Below, in pieces: positions 39,971 through 48,775 of a stretch of 64,000 nt of DNA. Positions within the stretch are counted from its first letter, which is position 1; each line of letters opens with the position of its first letter. Source of the DNA: an uncultured Peptococcaceae bacterium (GTDB taxonomy: Bacteria; Bacillota; Peptococcia; Peptococcales; Peptococcaceae); the NCBI GenBank assembly GCA_937976375.1, contig CALJRU010000018.1, positions 19,673 through 83,672 of the forward strand, written 5' to 3'. Under the pieces are notes generated by a model, which saw only the letters and a list, made by a program, of their open reading frames with translations, was not told the DNA's origin and ran no database searches. The translations under genes were made by a program, and so were the position numbers.

Positions 39971-40495
39971 TCATCGAACATAAAATACGCGGCCTTCTTT
40001 CCGCGCTGGCGGCTCTGGCAATGCTGTGTCCGGATAGCCCAAGATGCAATGGCCAACACCGATAACGTCACCTTCTATCCCAATGGATGCAAGGAAGGCT
40101 TTGCCCTCATCGCTCTGATACATTTGCGTAGCACGATGGATCCAGCAGGTACCCAGGCCAAGGCTCTGCGCAGCAAGCATCATGTTTTCCAGCATCAGAC
40201 AGCCATCACAAAATTGAGCCTGACGTTCTGTGCGTGCGAGCACGATCAGCACCACTGGAGCGCCATAGAAAGGATCGCTGTCCGGTTTGTTGGTAAAGCT
40301 GGCATTGAGCTTAGAAAGCTTGTCACGAGTCGCCCGATCGGTCACCGCCACAACAAGACCTGACTGCTCACCCAAGCTGGACGGCGCATACAGCCCTGCT
40401 TCAATCACCTGATTGATCAATTCATCCGGCACCATCTCAGGTTTATACTTACGACAGCTGCGACGTTCTTGAATATTTTTTAATACATCGTTCAT
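39971..40495 (-). CDS. Nitroreductase-family FMN oxidoreductase
   Basis: A 174-residue nitroreductase-fold protein with RRSCRKYKPEMVPDELINQV at the FMN-phosphate site, GLYAPSSLGEQSGLVVAV, and near the end GVGHCILGYPDT. Such enzymes bind FMN as dimers and reduce nitro, quinone or enone compounds with NAD(P)H. ATG at 40495 after AAAGGAG; the upstream in-frame extension overlaps the kinase gene and has no site. It is monocistronic, with a terminator at 39924-39969. Confidence 0.88.
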   Translation of the reverse strand: MNDVLKNIQERRSCRKYKPEMVPDELINQVIEAGLYAPSSLGEQSGLVVAVTDRATRDKLSKLNASFTNKPDSDPFYGAPVVLIVLARTERQAQFCDGCLMLENMMLAAQSLGLGTCWIHRATQMYQSDEGKAFLASIGIEGDVIGVGHCILGYPDTALPEPPARKEGRVFYVR

Positions 40496-40545
40496 GGAAA
40501 AGACTCCTTTCTGGTTACGCTTTTCTTCATTATATAATGTTCCAA

Positions 40546-41982
40546 TCACGCAGGCAAGGCAGGATGCCAGACCCGCACACAAGCACCGCCCTCTGGATGA
40601 TTGGCCAACGTCATGCCTCCGCCAAGCTGCATAATCAATGTTTGTACGATAAACAAGCCCAGCCCTGCATGGCCGCCGCTTCCCTCGCGGGCATCATCAC
40701 CACGGTAGAACTGTTCGGCACCATGCTTCAAGTCGCGTGCAGAAAAGCCTGGGCCGCTATCACGCACCTCATACAGCAGCCGCTCCTCTTCTTGGCGCAC
40801 AGCCAGCATAACACGGCCGCCCGGCGGCGTAACAGCAAGGCTGTTGGTGACAAGATTGTCCAAAATGCGTGTCAGCCGTTCCACATCGACCGCGTAAGCT
40901 GCTGCCAAATTGGCTGACAGCTCCAGCGTGATCTGAACATCTTGCTGCCTGCCGCGCAGCCGATAGGCCTGCACCTGCGATTCCAAAAAACGGCGCAAAT
41001 CAAGCGGCACCAGCTTCATCGTTCCTTGCGCCTGTTCCAGCAGCGACACATCCTGAATGCGTTGAATCAGCGCCGCGCTGCGGTTAATATTGCTGGCAAT
41101 GACGTCAAGATAACCGCGCTGCTCTGCGTTGACCGGCGTATCATCCGCCAAAGACTCACTGTAGGCTTTGATCACCGACAGCGGCGTTTTAAGATCATGT
41201 GCCAAGGCCGCCACCATTTCTCGCCGCTGTTGATCGCGCTGCCACTCACGTTCCAAAGAACGACTCAGGCTTTCCTTCATGTCATCGAACGCCTGACAAA
41301 GCGCGCCCAGCTCATTGTCTGCCGCATAATCAATGTGAAAATCCAGCTCACGCGCCTGGATCTTTTCAACGGCGCTGCGCAGCGCTTCCAAAGGCGTGCG
41401 TACCGACACTGCAAAGCGCCGCGAAAAGAACCACGAAAAGAACAGCACATACAACAACGGCGATACCAGCGCCAAAACAAAGAACACCATCACTAAACGG
41501 CTCAAGGCCACTGTACGATCAAAGCGCAGCTGAAAATCGTATTCACAGCGCACTGCGCCCAAAAACGTTCCTTGTGCATCAAAAATGGGCACCGTGTGCA
41601 CATAACCCTTCGCTTCGCCATGTGCAGTGTTGATTTCCTGCAAAAGGGTCTGCCGATCCAAAGCACGGTCGCTTTCATAGGTGCCATATAACGTATTGCC
41701 ATCAGCATCCACCACCTGATACGTCAGCGCACTGTCGCCAACGGCCTCATCCAAGAGCGGGGCGGCATCCGTCTGCAGCAATGCGGCGCCATCTGCCTCC
41801 ACAAGCGCTTCGACCTTCTCCACTTGCTGCTCACTGTAATTGGCAGGCTGAATAAAGCGATCCTGCAGCATGATAAAGGCAATCCCAGCGATCAGATACG
41901 TCACCAAGGTGGCCGCCACCGTTGCTGCAAGAATGGCCATCAAGGTGCGCCGCATGCCGCCTTCCAAAGAGCGCCATTTCAT
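40546..41982 (-). CDS. Sensor histidine kinase of the Cpr/Mut-like ABC operon
   Basis: A 478-residue membrane kinase. Two membrane segments (about 13-38 and 165-192) flank an extracellular domain of about 125 residues. HAMP follows, then the phosphoacceptor box AALAHDLKTPLSVIKAYSES, and the ATPase domain with N-box DNLVTNSLAV and G-boxes DSGPGF and GHAGLGLFIV. The ATG overlaps the response regulator stop (ATGA). It probably senses a lantibiotic or other cell-wall antibiotic, as CprK and similar kinases do, and controls the ABC genes just upstream (inference). Confidence 0.9.
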   Translation of the reverse strand: MKWRSLEGGMRRTLMAILAATVAATLVTYLIAGIAFIMLQDRFIQPANYSEQQVEKVEALVEADGAALLQTDAAPLLDEAVGDSALTYQVVDADGNTLYGTYESDRALDRQTLLQEINTAHGEAKGYVHTVPIFDAQGTFLGAVRCEYDFQLRFDRTVALSRLVMVFFVLALVSPLLYVLFFSWFFSRRFAVSVRTPLEALRSAVEKIQARELDFHIDYAADNELGALCQAFDDMKESLSRSLEREWQRDQQRREMVAALAHDLKTPLSVIKAYSESLADDTPVNAEQRGYLDVIASNINRSAALIQRIQDVSLLEQAQGTMKLVPLDLRRFLESQVQAYRLRGRQQDVQITLELSANLAAAYAVDVERLTRILDNLVTNSLAVTPPGGRVMLAVRQEEERLLYEVRDSGPGFSARDLKHGAEQFYRGDDAREGSGGHAGLGLFIVQTLIMQLGGGMTLANHPEGGACVRVWHPALPA

Positions 41983-42683
41983 GACATGTCCTCCTCGGCT
42001 GCCCAGCGATAGCCAATGCCCCACACCGTCGCAATGGGGTCGGCGCCGCTCAGTGCTTTAATCTTTGCCCGCGCCTTGCGAACATGTTCCATGACCACAT
42101 CGGCGCTGCCTTCGGCATCATAGCCCCACACCGCTTCATAAATCTGTTCCCGTGAAAAAATCTGCCTTGGATGCAGCGCAAGAAATTCTACAACGCCATA
42201 CTCATGCTTCGTCAGTGCCACTTCCTGCTCGCCAACACGCACGCTGTGCTGCCGCAGATCAATGTTCAGCGCACCAAAATAGAGACGCGGCCGTTTCTGT
42301 GCCGCATTGACGTCTTGCGCACGCCGCTCTCGGCGCAGATTGGCTTCAATTTTTGCAATCAGTTCACGAATGCCAAAAGGCTTGGTGATATAATCGTCGC
42401 CCCCCAGCGACAAGCCGCGAATCTTATCCGTTTCTGCCTGCCGCGCACTGAGAAAAAGAATCGGGCAAATCACCTCGTCACGAATCGCCTGGCACACTTC
42501 AAATCCATTCATTTCCGGCATCATGATGTCCAAAAGAATCAAATCCGGCTGGTGCTGCCGCGCCAGCTTCACGCCCTGCCTGCCATTGTCAGCGATAAAC
42601 ACCTCGTGACCATTCGTGCGCAGCTTTTTCTCCAAAAGAGCCAATAAATCGCGCTCATCGTCAATGATCAAAATGGTGCCCAT
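41979..42683 (-). CDS. OmpR/PhoB-family response regulator
   Basis: A 234-residue regulator. The receiver domain has acidic pocket residues at IIDDERD, the phosphorylation site in LILLDIMMPEMNGF, and the conserved lysine in ITKPFGIREL. The C-terminal winged helix (about 135-232) ends AKIKALSGADPIATVWGIGYRW. It is partnered with the overlapping kinase. RBS GGAGGA. It lies 17 bases after the second ABC permease, so the exporter and its control system appear to form one operon. Confidence 0.93.
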   Translation of the reverse strand: MGTILIIDDERDLLALLEKKLRTNGHEVFIADNGRQGVKLARQHQPDLILLDIMMPEMNGFEVCQAIRDEVICPILFLSARQAETDKIRGLSLGGDDYITKPFGIRELIAKIEANLRRERRAQDVNAAQKRPRLYFGALNIDLRQHSVRVGEQEVALTKHEYGVVEFLALHPRQIFSREQIYEAVWGYDAEGSADVVMEHVRKARAKIKALSGADPIATVWGIGYRWAAEEDMS

Positions 42684-42700
42684 GCTTCCGTCCTCCTTCT

Positions 42701-43468
42701 TTATTCACCTCTATGTCGCCCTTCCCAGCGAGAAAACCACCACACACTGGCTGCTGTTACCACAATACCACCGAGTAGCGCCAATAGGCAAGCCAAAGTG
42801 CTTTGCGACGACAAGCTTGCCAACTGCTCCGCATTCAGCTGCGCAGCCTGCAGCACACTATGTATCATCGCCAAACGCAGCGGCCACGCCCACGGAACAA
42901 AGGGCCAAATGCCATCGCCCAGCAAGGTGCCGCCAATCAAGGCTGCCACCAGCACCCCACCGATGCCAACCCCCACGGAAACACCCAAGCCTGCTGCAAA
43001 AGCCAGCCAAAGATGCAATGCGGCAAGCGGCAGAATAGCCAGCCAGCACACAATGGCTGCACGCACATAAAAGTCAAGGAGCGTGTTTTCATAGCCGCCA
43101 AGCCACAATCCGCCGCAAAATACCAGCGTCGCCAACAAGGTTGCCGCCGCCAGCAGCAAAATCAACATCAGCAGCTTCCCAAAATACAGCTGCACCCGTG
43201 GCTTTGCCGACAGCAAAAAGCCCGTAAAAGCACCTGCCCCTTCTTCTTCAGCCGCCAGTTGCCCGGCGGCAATGGCAGTCAGAAACGGCAGCACCAGCGA
43301 TGCCCAGCAGGAAAAAAATCCAGAAAAAGCGCTCGCGGCAGATATCCAAGGCCTCCCTACCACATACCACGCCAGCACCAGTCCCATCAATGCAGGCAAC
43401 AGCACCACCAGCCATCGCAATGCCGAACGCTTCGTTTTCAGCCATTCTGCCCACAACAGCTTCCTCAT
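42701..43468 (-). CDS. ABC transporter permease, MutG/SpaG/CprC type
   Basis: A 255-residue membrane protein with six hydrophobic segments. It starts MRKLLWAEWLKTKRSALRW, the typical opening of lantibiotic self-protection permeases (short cytoplasmic basic helix, then TM1). The ATG overlaps the previous permease stop by four bases. With the adjacent permease and the ATPase it would expel or displace membrane-active peptides. Sequence is G/C-rich and Ala/Leu-biased like its neighbours. Confidence 0.8.
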   Translation of the reverse strand: MRKLLWAEWLKTKRSALRWLVVLLPALMGLVLAWYVVGRPWISAASAFSGFFSCWASLVLPFLTAIAAGQLAAEEEGAGAFTGFLLSAKPRVQLYFGKLLMLILLLAAATLLATLVFCGGLWLGGYENTLLDFYVRAAIVCWLAILPLAALHLWLAFAAGLGVSVGVGIGGVLVAALIGGTLLGDGIWPFVPWAWPLRLAMIHSVLQAAQLNAEQLASLSSQSTLACLLALLGGIVVTAASVWWFSRWEGRHRGE

Positions 43469-44214
43469 CGTACCTCTCTCCTTGCAAACCATTGCGCTGT
43501 GAAAAACGTCAACACAATAAACACAGCCAGCGACACACCCAGTCCTACTGGAATCACCCCAGCATCAAACAGCGGCGAACCCTGCGGCAAAATGGTGCCG
43601 TTGGGATGCACTCCGATCACGGGACACATCAACCGCGTCGCCCAACTCCAGGGACAATACAGCCACAACTTCGTCGGTGCCAGCAGCACCCCCGCTGCAG
43701 CACCAAAAATACCAATTGCCAAACTCAGCAACATCCCGCCCCAGGTTGCCATCCATAGCATCAGTGGAATCAAGGCCCATGTTGTCACCCAGCATAACAG
43801 CGCTGCCACAGCCACCACCTGCACCGGCGGCACATCGCCCTGCAGCACGCCGCAGACCAGATCACCTGCCACCAGCACCAGCGACGACAGCGCACTCACC
43901 ACCATCATACCGCCGATCTTGCCCAGCCAAATGCGCTGCGGCGCGCCCGCTTCGGCTTTCAACGCCCGATACGCCCCTGCCTTCCGCTCCTGACCAGCCA
44001 CCATGCCTGCGAACAAGCCATAGCCCAGCGGCAAAAATGTCACCGGCCACCAGTTGAACGACAGCACCAAGATGCCATTCCAATTGTACGCCATCGGCAG
44101 CAGATAGGTGGTCACCAGCGAATACACTGCAAAGAACAATGGGATGCACACCACCAGCTTCACCATAAAGGTGCGCCGATATTTCAATAATTCTGCACGC
44201 AGCACCTGCATCAT
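43465..44214 (-). CDS. ABC transporter permease, MutE/SpaE/CprB type
   Basis: A 249-residue six-helix permease starting MMQVLRAELLKYRRTFMVKL, a common opening of MutE/EpiE-like proteins. GMVAGQERKAGAYRALKAEAG is the cytoplasmic loop that docks on the ATPase in this family. The start overlaps the ATPase stop by four bases; a second ATG three bases on is equally possible. It likely forms a heteromeric channel with the next gene product. The long plus-strand open frame across both permease genes (42803-43993) is an antisense shadow. Confidence 0.8.
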   Translation of the reverse strand: MMQVLRAELLKYRRTFMVKLVVCIPLFFAVYSLVTTYLLPMAYNWNGILVLSFNWWPVTFLPLGYGLFAGMVAGQERKAGAYRALKAEAGAPQRIWLGKIGGMMVVSALSSLVLVAGDLVCGVLQGDVPPVQVVAVAALLCWVTTWALIPLMLWMATWGGMLLSLAIGIFGAAAGVLLAPTKLWLYCPWSWATRLMCPVIGVHPNGTILPQGSPLFDAGVIPVGLGVSLAVFIVLTFFTAQWFARREVR

Positions 44215-44909
44215 CCTCGCCCTCCCTTCACCGTCTCTACAAAAAACTGCTCCAGATTCTTTCCCTGCGGCGGCTTTCCTTGATACAGCAGACTGCCATT
44301 CGCAATGATGCCAATGTCATCCACCACTTGCTGCACCTCGGAAAGAATGTGGCTTGACAAGATCACCGTCATCCCCTGCGCCGCAAAGGATGCAATCAAC
44401 GCCCGCATCTCCTGAATGCCAAACGGGTCCAGCCCGTTCGTCGGCTCATCCAACACCAACAGCGACGGCGCGTTGAGCAGTGCGATGGCAATGCCCAGCC
44501 GCTGCTTCATGCCCAACGAAAACTGCCCAGCCCGCTTGCGTCCAGTATCCTGCAAATCCACCAGCGCCAGCACCTCACCAATGCGTGAAGCCGGCAAGCC
44601 CAACATGCGCGTGTGCACCCGCAGATTTTCCTGCGCCGTCAGGTTGCCATACAGCGCAGGCCCTTCAATCAATGCACCCATCTCCGCCAAGCATGCGCGT
44701 CGCCACGGGGCACCAGAAAATAAAATTTCACCCTCCATCGGCCGCAAAAGTCCCATCAGCAGCTTCAGCGTCGTCGACTTGCCAGCTCCATTCGGCCCTA
44801 ATAAGCCATACACTGAACCGCGCCGCACCGCCAGCGACACATCCTCAATCCCTCGTTGTCGGCCAAAGCGCTTGGTCAAATGCCGCGTTTCTAAAATATA
44901 GTCTGCCAT
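44211..44909 (-). CDS. ABC transporter ATPase, MutF/SpaF/CprA type
   Basis: A 232-residue ABC ATPase. Walker A is GPNGAGKST, the signature FSLGMKQRLGIA replaces the usual LSGGQ, and Walker B is LLVLDEPTNGLD with the switch histidine in SSHILSEV. The signature variant is typical of the bacitracin/lantibiotic exporter branch. First gene of a five-gene operon: ATPase, two permeases, response regulator, kinase. ATG at 44909 chosen, after AAAGGATG. Confidence 0.88.
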   Translation of the reverse strand: MADYILETRHLTKRFGRQRGIEDVSLAVRRGSVYGLLGPNGAGKSTTLKLLMGLLRPMEGEILFSGAPWRRACLAEMGALIEGPALYGNLTAQENLRVHTRMLGLPASRIGEVLALVDLQDTGRKRAGQFSLGMKQRLGIAIALLNAPSLLVLDEPTNGLDPFGIQEMRALIASFAAQGMTVILSSHILSEVQQVVDDIGIIANGSLLYQGKPPQGKNLEQFFVETVKGGRG

Positions 44910-44982
44910 GATGCTCATCCTTTCTTGTTGGTGTCTTCTTTATGAATCAAGCATACCAACCAAAACTCAAGATTTACCCAAG

Positions 44983-45025
44983 AAAAAACAGTTTGAATGC
45001 TCATGATCTCTAAGCATCCAAACTG
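44983..45025 (-). terminator. Terminator of the MFS gene
   Basis: A 13-bp stem (44989-45001 with 45013-45025, one mismatch) is followed on the minus strand by six T residues. Confidence 0.85.
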
Positions 45026-45043
45026 TAGAATATTTTTCGATTT

Positions 45044-46420
45044 TCAGGCATTTTCCTGCCCTTCTTTTTGAACTTTCACCCAGGCAAATATTAGCGCTGC
45101 CACCATCAGCAACGAGGAAACTCCGAATGCCACATGAATGCCCATAAGCGAATTTGCCGCCTGTTCCACTACGGTGTACACCGACACAAAAACCGCGGTC
45201 CCAACGGAACCAGCAATCTGACGTAAGGTATTGAACAAGGCATTGGCATGAGGAATGATGTCCCCTTCAAAATCAGACATGCTCCACGTAGTAACCGGCA
45301 TTTGAACAATGTTAATGCCAAACAATCGAACCGAATACATTAAAAGAATGTACCAGGTCGCTGTATGTTCATAAAACGTCAAATACGACGCACTCCCAAT
45401 CAGCAAAAGCAGCAGCCCCCATAAAATAACAGGGCGTCCACCTTTTTTGTCAAAGATCATCCCTACCACAGGATTGATCAAAGCAGAAAGCACGGCTGCC
45501 GGAAACATCACCATCGCCGACATAAACACACTATACCCACGAATCTCCTGCAAATAAATGGGGGTCAACACACTGCCAAAAAGAAGCGCCGCATTGATCA
45601 ACATGCAAAGAATCACGCCAATCACAAATTTTTTATTGGTCATGGTTTCAAAGCGTAATAATGGTGTGCTTAATCTACGTTGACGTTTAATAAAGGCATA
45701 AATCACCACACCGCCTATCAATAGCGGCCCATAAACCTGCATGGATTGCCAGCCAAAACTTCCTACTGCACTAAAACCATACAGCAAACTTCCAAAACCA
45801 ATGGTTGACAGGACAACCGACATTCTGTCAAGTTCCACTGAATGAGTCTCGCCTATGTCAGGCATAACAAACATACAAATAAGAATGTTCACCACTATGA
45901 ATGGCACAAGACCCAAAAATACGACGTTCCAATTGTAAAGGTCAATGATGAATCCCGCAATCGAAGGCCCAATTGCCGGCGCAATGCTAAATACCACACC
46001 AATTGTCCCCATGGCTTTTCCGCGCATCGTTTGTGGATACATCATCAGCACAGAGCCAGAGAGTAACGGCATTAATACACCAAAGCTGAGCGCTTGTAAA
46101 ATGCGGGCAACGAGCAATAATACAAAAGAATGCCCAATCCCTGCAAAAAACGTTCCAAGGCAAAATATTGACATTGCCCCAATGTACAACTGTTTAGCAC
46201 GAAACCGAGCCATTAAATAAGGCGTGCAAGGGATCATGATGCCATTCACCAACAAAAATATTGTCGTCAGCCATTGAGCCGCAGACGCATTAATCTGTAA
46301 ATCAGACATCATGCTTGGTATTGCCGGTCCTAATATTGTTTGATTGATCGAACCCAAAAAACAGCCTGCCGTCATCAGATATATGGTTGTTTTTTCTCGC
46401 CGGGTTATTTCTTTTTCCAT
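45044..46420 (-). CDS. MFS multidrug exporter, DHA2 (EmrB/QacA-like)
   Basis: A 458-residue transporter with about 14 membrane helices. The family motifs include GCFLGSINQTILGPAIPSMM in helix 1 and LLLVARILQALSFGVLMPL in motif B. Motif C is SIAPAIGPSIAGFIID. The DHA2 group exports lipophilic drugs, dyes or bile salts with proton exchange. ATG at 46420 preferred over GTG at 46429. It is a single-gene transcript; a long hairpin lies in its upstream region (46469-46525). Confidence 0.88.
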   Translation of the reverse strand: MEKEITRREKTTIYLMTAGCFLGSINQTILGPAIPSMMSDLQINASAAQWLTTIFLLVNGIMIPCTPYLMARFRAKQLYIGAMSIFCLGTFFAGIGHSFVLLLVARILQALSFGVLMPLLSGSVLMMYPQTMRGKAMGTIGVVFSIAPAIGPSIAGFIIDLYNWNVVFLGLVPFIVVNILICMFVMPDIGETHSVELDRMSVVLSTIGFGSLLYGFSAVGSFGWQSMQVYGPLLIGGVVIYAFIKRQRRLSTPLLRFETMTNKKFVIGVILCMLINAALLFGSVLTPIYLQEIRGYSVFMSAMVMFPAAVLSALINPVVGMIFDKKGGRPVILWGLLLLLIGSASYLTFYEHTATWYILLMYSVRLFGINIVQMPVTTWSMSDFEGDIIPHANALFNTLRQIAGSVGTAVFVSVYTVVEQAANSLMGIHVAFGVSSLLMVAALIFAWVKVQKEGQENA

Positions 46421-46468
46421 GATAACCACCTTCCATATATTCGATCACCATCGTTCTCTTTTATAGTA

Positions 46469-46525
46469 AAGGCTCATAAATTATTTTCGTTCCATGCTCT
46501 GGAGCGGAAATAATTCATGAGCCTT
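46469..46525. repeat. Long hairpin between the duplicated-protein gene and the MFS gene
   Basis: An 18-bp inverted repeat (46469-46486 with 46508-46525, one mismatch; arm begins AAGGCTCAT) encloses a further small stem. No long T-run follows on the minus strand. It could be a terminator of the operon 48715-46558 or a control structure in the MFS leader. Confidence 0.55.
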
Positions 46526-46557
46526 CTAGTTAACCTTTTGCCACAGAATACTCTCCA

Positions 46558-47478
46558 TTAAATATGCCACTGAGTCGAATAATATCCGAGTAAATTTTCT
46601 AGCGCTTTTTCTCCCGTTATACTGTTTTTTAGTTCACACATCTCGGTTGCACCAATAACAGAAGGGCACGCACAAATAGCATCAATGATCTGCCAATACT
46701 CATCATCCATCCAGCGTTCCAGTTGTTTCAAGTATTTTTTTCGTTCCTCAGCCATATTTGGCATTTGATCATAGTAGAATGTTTCACGAATAATCGGCGT
46801 GCAATAACTGCCTTGGCACATCAGTGCATTATGCCTTTTATAGGCTTCGCTTTCATACGCATTGCAATAATAACGAACCGTTCCGTCTTTTGTCCGATAA
46901 GAAAATGCATAAAGCGTCCGTTGAATGTCCTTTTTGATCACCACATCGTCCGCCATTTGTAAATAACGGTCTTCGACCCAGTCATGAAAAGCATCATACG
47001 ATTCATGCGTTATTTTCTTTTGTTGAAAGGCAAGAAGCGCAAGACCTTCCGCCAATTCAATCAATTTCTGATCGAAGCAAGCAATCATGGTGTGCTGCAG
47101 CTGTGCGAGAATCGGCTTTGCCGAATCATTAGGAGGTGTTTGAGCGAGTGTATTGAACTTACTCAAAACATCTTGCGGATAGAGTTGCTGCATACGTTGC
47201 GCCAACTGTAATTTGCTGATGTTCGCATACTCGTCTTGCAAGCCAGAAGGAACCAGCACGCGATTCAACCATTCAACCACCGGAGTCGTACAAATGCCTT
47301 CCAATAAACGCGCCTGCGCAAAACGACTAACCTCCACCAACTGATCGCCAATATGGTAATACCGCTGACCATCACGAAGGTAACAACAACCATATACAAT
47401 AAATTCCTGTTCAAATTTTCCAAGTTCTGCCCATTTTGCAATATCCTGACTAACCTTTAAATCTCGGAACGCAACCAT
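46558..47478 (-). CDS. Unknown protein with internal duplication, last gene of ABC operon
   Basis: A 306-residue soluble protein that I cannot assign. It contains two copies of one motif: about residues 26-70 (GCCYLRDGQRYYHIGDQLVE...TTPVVEW) and about 192-240 (YRTKDGTVRYYCNAYESEAYKR...CTPIIRE). The shared pattern is DG-x-x-RYY, then Glu, then TP followed by two aliphatic residues. Between the copies lies an all-helical stretch (100-185). No membrane segment or signal is seen. RBS GGAGGTGA, 11 bases after the ABC ATPase gene, so it is surely co-expressed with it. Confidence 0.75.
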   Translation of the reverse strand: MVAFRDLKVSQDIAKWAELGKFEQEFIVYGCCYLRDGQRYYHIGDQLVEVSRFAQARLLEGICTTPVVEWLNRVLVPSGLQDEYANISKLQLAQRMQQLYPQDVLSKFNTLAQTPPNDSAKPILAQLQHTMIACFDQKLIELAEGLALLAFQQKKITHESYDAFHDWVEDRYLQMADDVVIKKDIQRTLYAFSYRTKDGTVRYYCNAYESEAYKRHNALMCQGSYCTPIIRETFYYDQMPNMAEERKKYLKQLERWMDDEYWQIIDAICACPSVIGATEMCELKNSITGEKALENLLGYYSTQWHI

Positions 47479-47489
47479 CTGCTCACCTC

Positions 47490-48269
47490 CTACAACACGC
47501 GCAAATCCATGCGGCCATCTGCCAGGTGACCAACATACAACGGAGTTTCTAATGATCGGCTCAAGCGTTCTGTCGACATAATTTCTTTGACCGTTCCACG
47601 ATCAACAATTTTCCCATGCGACAAAATCAAGCCCTTATCAAAGACAGGCAGAATTTCTTCCGGATAGTGCGTCACATAGATAATCGTTTTGTTCGAGCTC
47701 TCGGCCATCTCTGAAATTTTTCTCAACAACATCTCTCGTGCAACAACGTCCAGACCTGTCCCTGGTTCATCCAATACTAAAATATCGGGATCCGTCATCA
47801 TCGCCCGTGCAATCAACACATTTTGACGTTCCCCTTTTGACAACATAGAAAATGGAAAATCATGCTTTCGCTCCAAATGCCATTCTTTCAACAGCGCTTT
47901 GGCATGAATAACATCTTCCGCAGTGACCGAACCATCAATGCCAAATCCGCCGGTTAACCCTGAAAGAACAATCGTCAAAATGGATTCATGGGTGTAATAT
48001 TTATCAAAATACGAGCTGCTGATCCACCCCATCCGTTTACGAATGGCCAAAATGTTTTCATCATTATATGTTTCACCAAATACATGCAGGCTTCCTGACG
48101 TAGGCATCTTAAATCCTGAAACAATGGATAACAGCGTTGTTTTTCCGCTTCCATTCAAGCCAAAAACAATCCACTTTTCGCCTTCGCCCACTTCCCAGTT
48201 GATGTCCTTCAATAAAAACCTGTTCCCAGCCTGGCAGCAGAGATGGTCTGTTTGAATCACAGTTTTCAT
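47490..48269 (-). CDS. Lone ABC-type ATPase (ModF/YlmA-like)
   Basis: A 259-residue single ABC ATPase domain. Walker A is GLNGSGKTT, the signature is LSKGERQNVLIA, and Walker B is ILVLDEPGTGLD with the switch histidine in YVTHYPEEI. The features ISSSYFDKYYTHES and the spacing are like the half-proteins ModF and YlmA, whose partners are not permeases. No permease gene is linked, so transport is doubtful; a regulatory or repair-like ATPase is possible. It overlaps the zinc-ribbon gene by four bases (ATGA). Confidence 0.85.
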   Translation of the reverse strand: MKTVIQTDHLCCQAGNRFLLKDINWEVGEGEKWIVFGLNGSGKTTLLSIVSGFKMPTSGSLHVFGETYNDENILAIRKRMGWISSSYFDKYYTHESILTIVLSGLTGGFGIDGSVTAEDVIHAKALLKEWHLERKHDFPFSMLSKGERQNVLIARAMMTDPDILVLDEPGTGLDVVAREMLLRKISEMAESSNKTIIYVTHYPEEILPVFDKGLILSHGKIVDRGTVKEIMSTERLSRSLETPLYVGHLADGRMDLRVL

Positions 48270-48715
48270 GGCGTCACCTTCTCATTATTCGCCGACAATT
48301 CGTCAACCTCTGCATCCGACAAAGTAACACCACTGCTTAATTGTTCCTTATCAATATGTACAGGAACTTTAAAGCCATCTTGGTCCATAAAACCTAAAAA
48401 TTTATTTTGCCAGCTTAAAATATCACAAATTTTAGCAATGGTCATTTGTTTCGTTTGGGCATTTTCATCCAAGTAGGTGTACCAATTGAAGTCATAATGT
48501 TCCACAAAATATTTTGCACTCTGGTAAATTTCAGGCTCAGTGCCATATTCTATACGCTCACAATTGGTGCAAAAAATCTCAATACGCGCATCTTCAAAAT
48601 TATTAAAGGTGATGCGTTTAATTTCTAGCGGACTTCCACAATATCGACAGCAACACCGTTCAACTCTTCCCGTCAATTCTTTCACACGCCGACTATTATT
48701 AAATTGACTCAACAT
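48266..48715 (-). CDS. Zinc-ribbon protein heading the ABC operon
   Basis: A 149-residue protein with a four-cysteine ribbon near the N-terminus (CCCRYCGSPL, then FCTNCERI; the two CxxC knuckles are about 26 residues apart). The remainder is helical and acidic with a long Glu/Asp-rich tail. No known family was recognised. It probably binds zinc and may contact nucleic acid or the ATPase. It is the first gene of a tightly coupled trio with the ABC ATPase and the duplicated protein. Confidence 0.75.
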   Translation of the reverse strand: MLSQFNNSRRVKELTGRVERCCCRYCGSPLEIKRITFNNFEDARIEIFCTNCERIEYGTEPEIYQSAKYFVEHYDFNWYTYLDENAQTKQMTIAKICDILSWQNKFLGFMDQDGFKVPVHIDKEQLSSGVTLSDAEVDELSANNEKVTP

Positions 48716-48730
48716 AATATATCACCTCTA

Positions 48731-48758
48731 AAAAAGGCAACACCTTAACGGTGTTGCC
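48731..48758 (-). terminator. Terminator of the second DASS cassette
   Basis: GGCAACACC (48736-48744) pairs with GGTGTTGCC (48750-48758). On the minus strand the stem is followed by at least five T residues. Confidence 0.85.
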
Positions 48759-48775
48759 CACATATCTCCATCAAT

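Noticed and set aside
42803..43993. Plus-strand frame of 396 codons rich in Gln, Pro and His
   Set aside because: Antisense to two overlapping ABC permease genes; low-complexity product and no start signal.
47490..48269. Molybdate-related ATPase ModF
   Set aside because: Only one ABC domain rather than two, no link to mod genes, and partners of unknown type; family resemblance alone is not enough.
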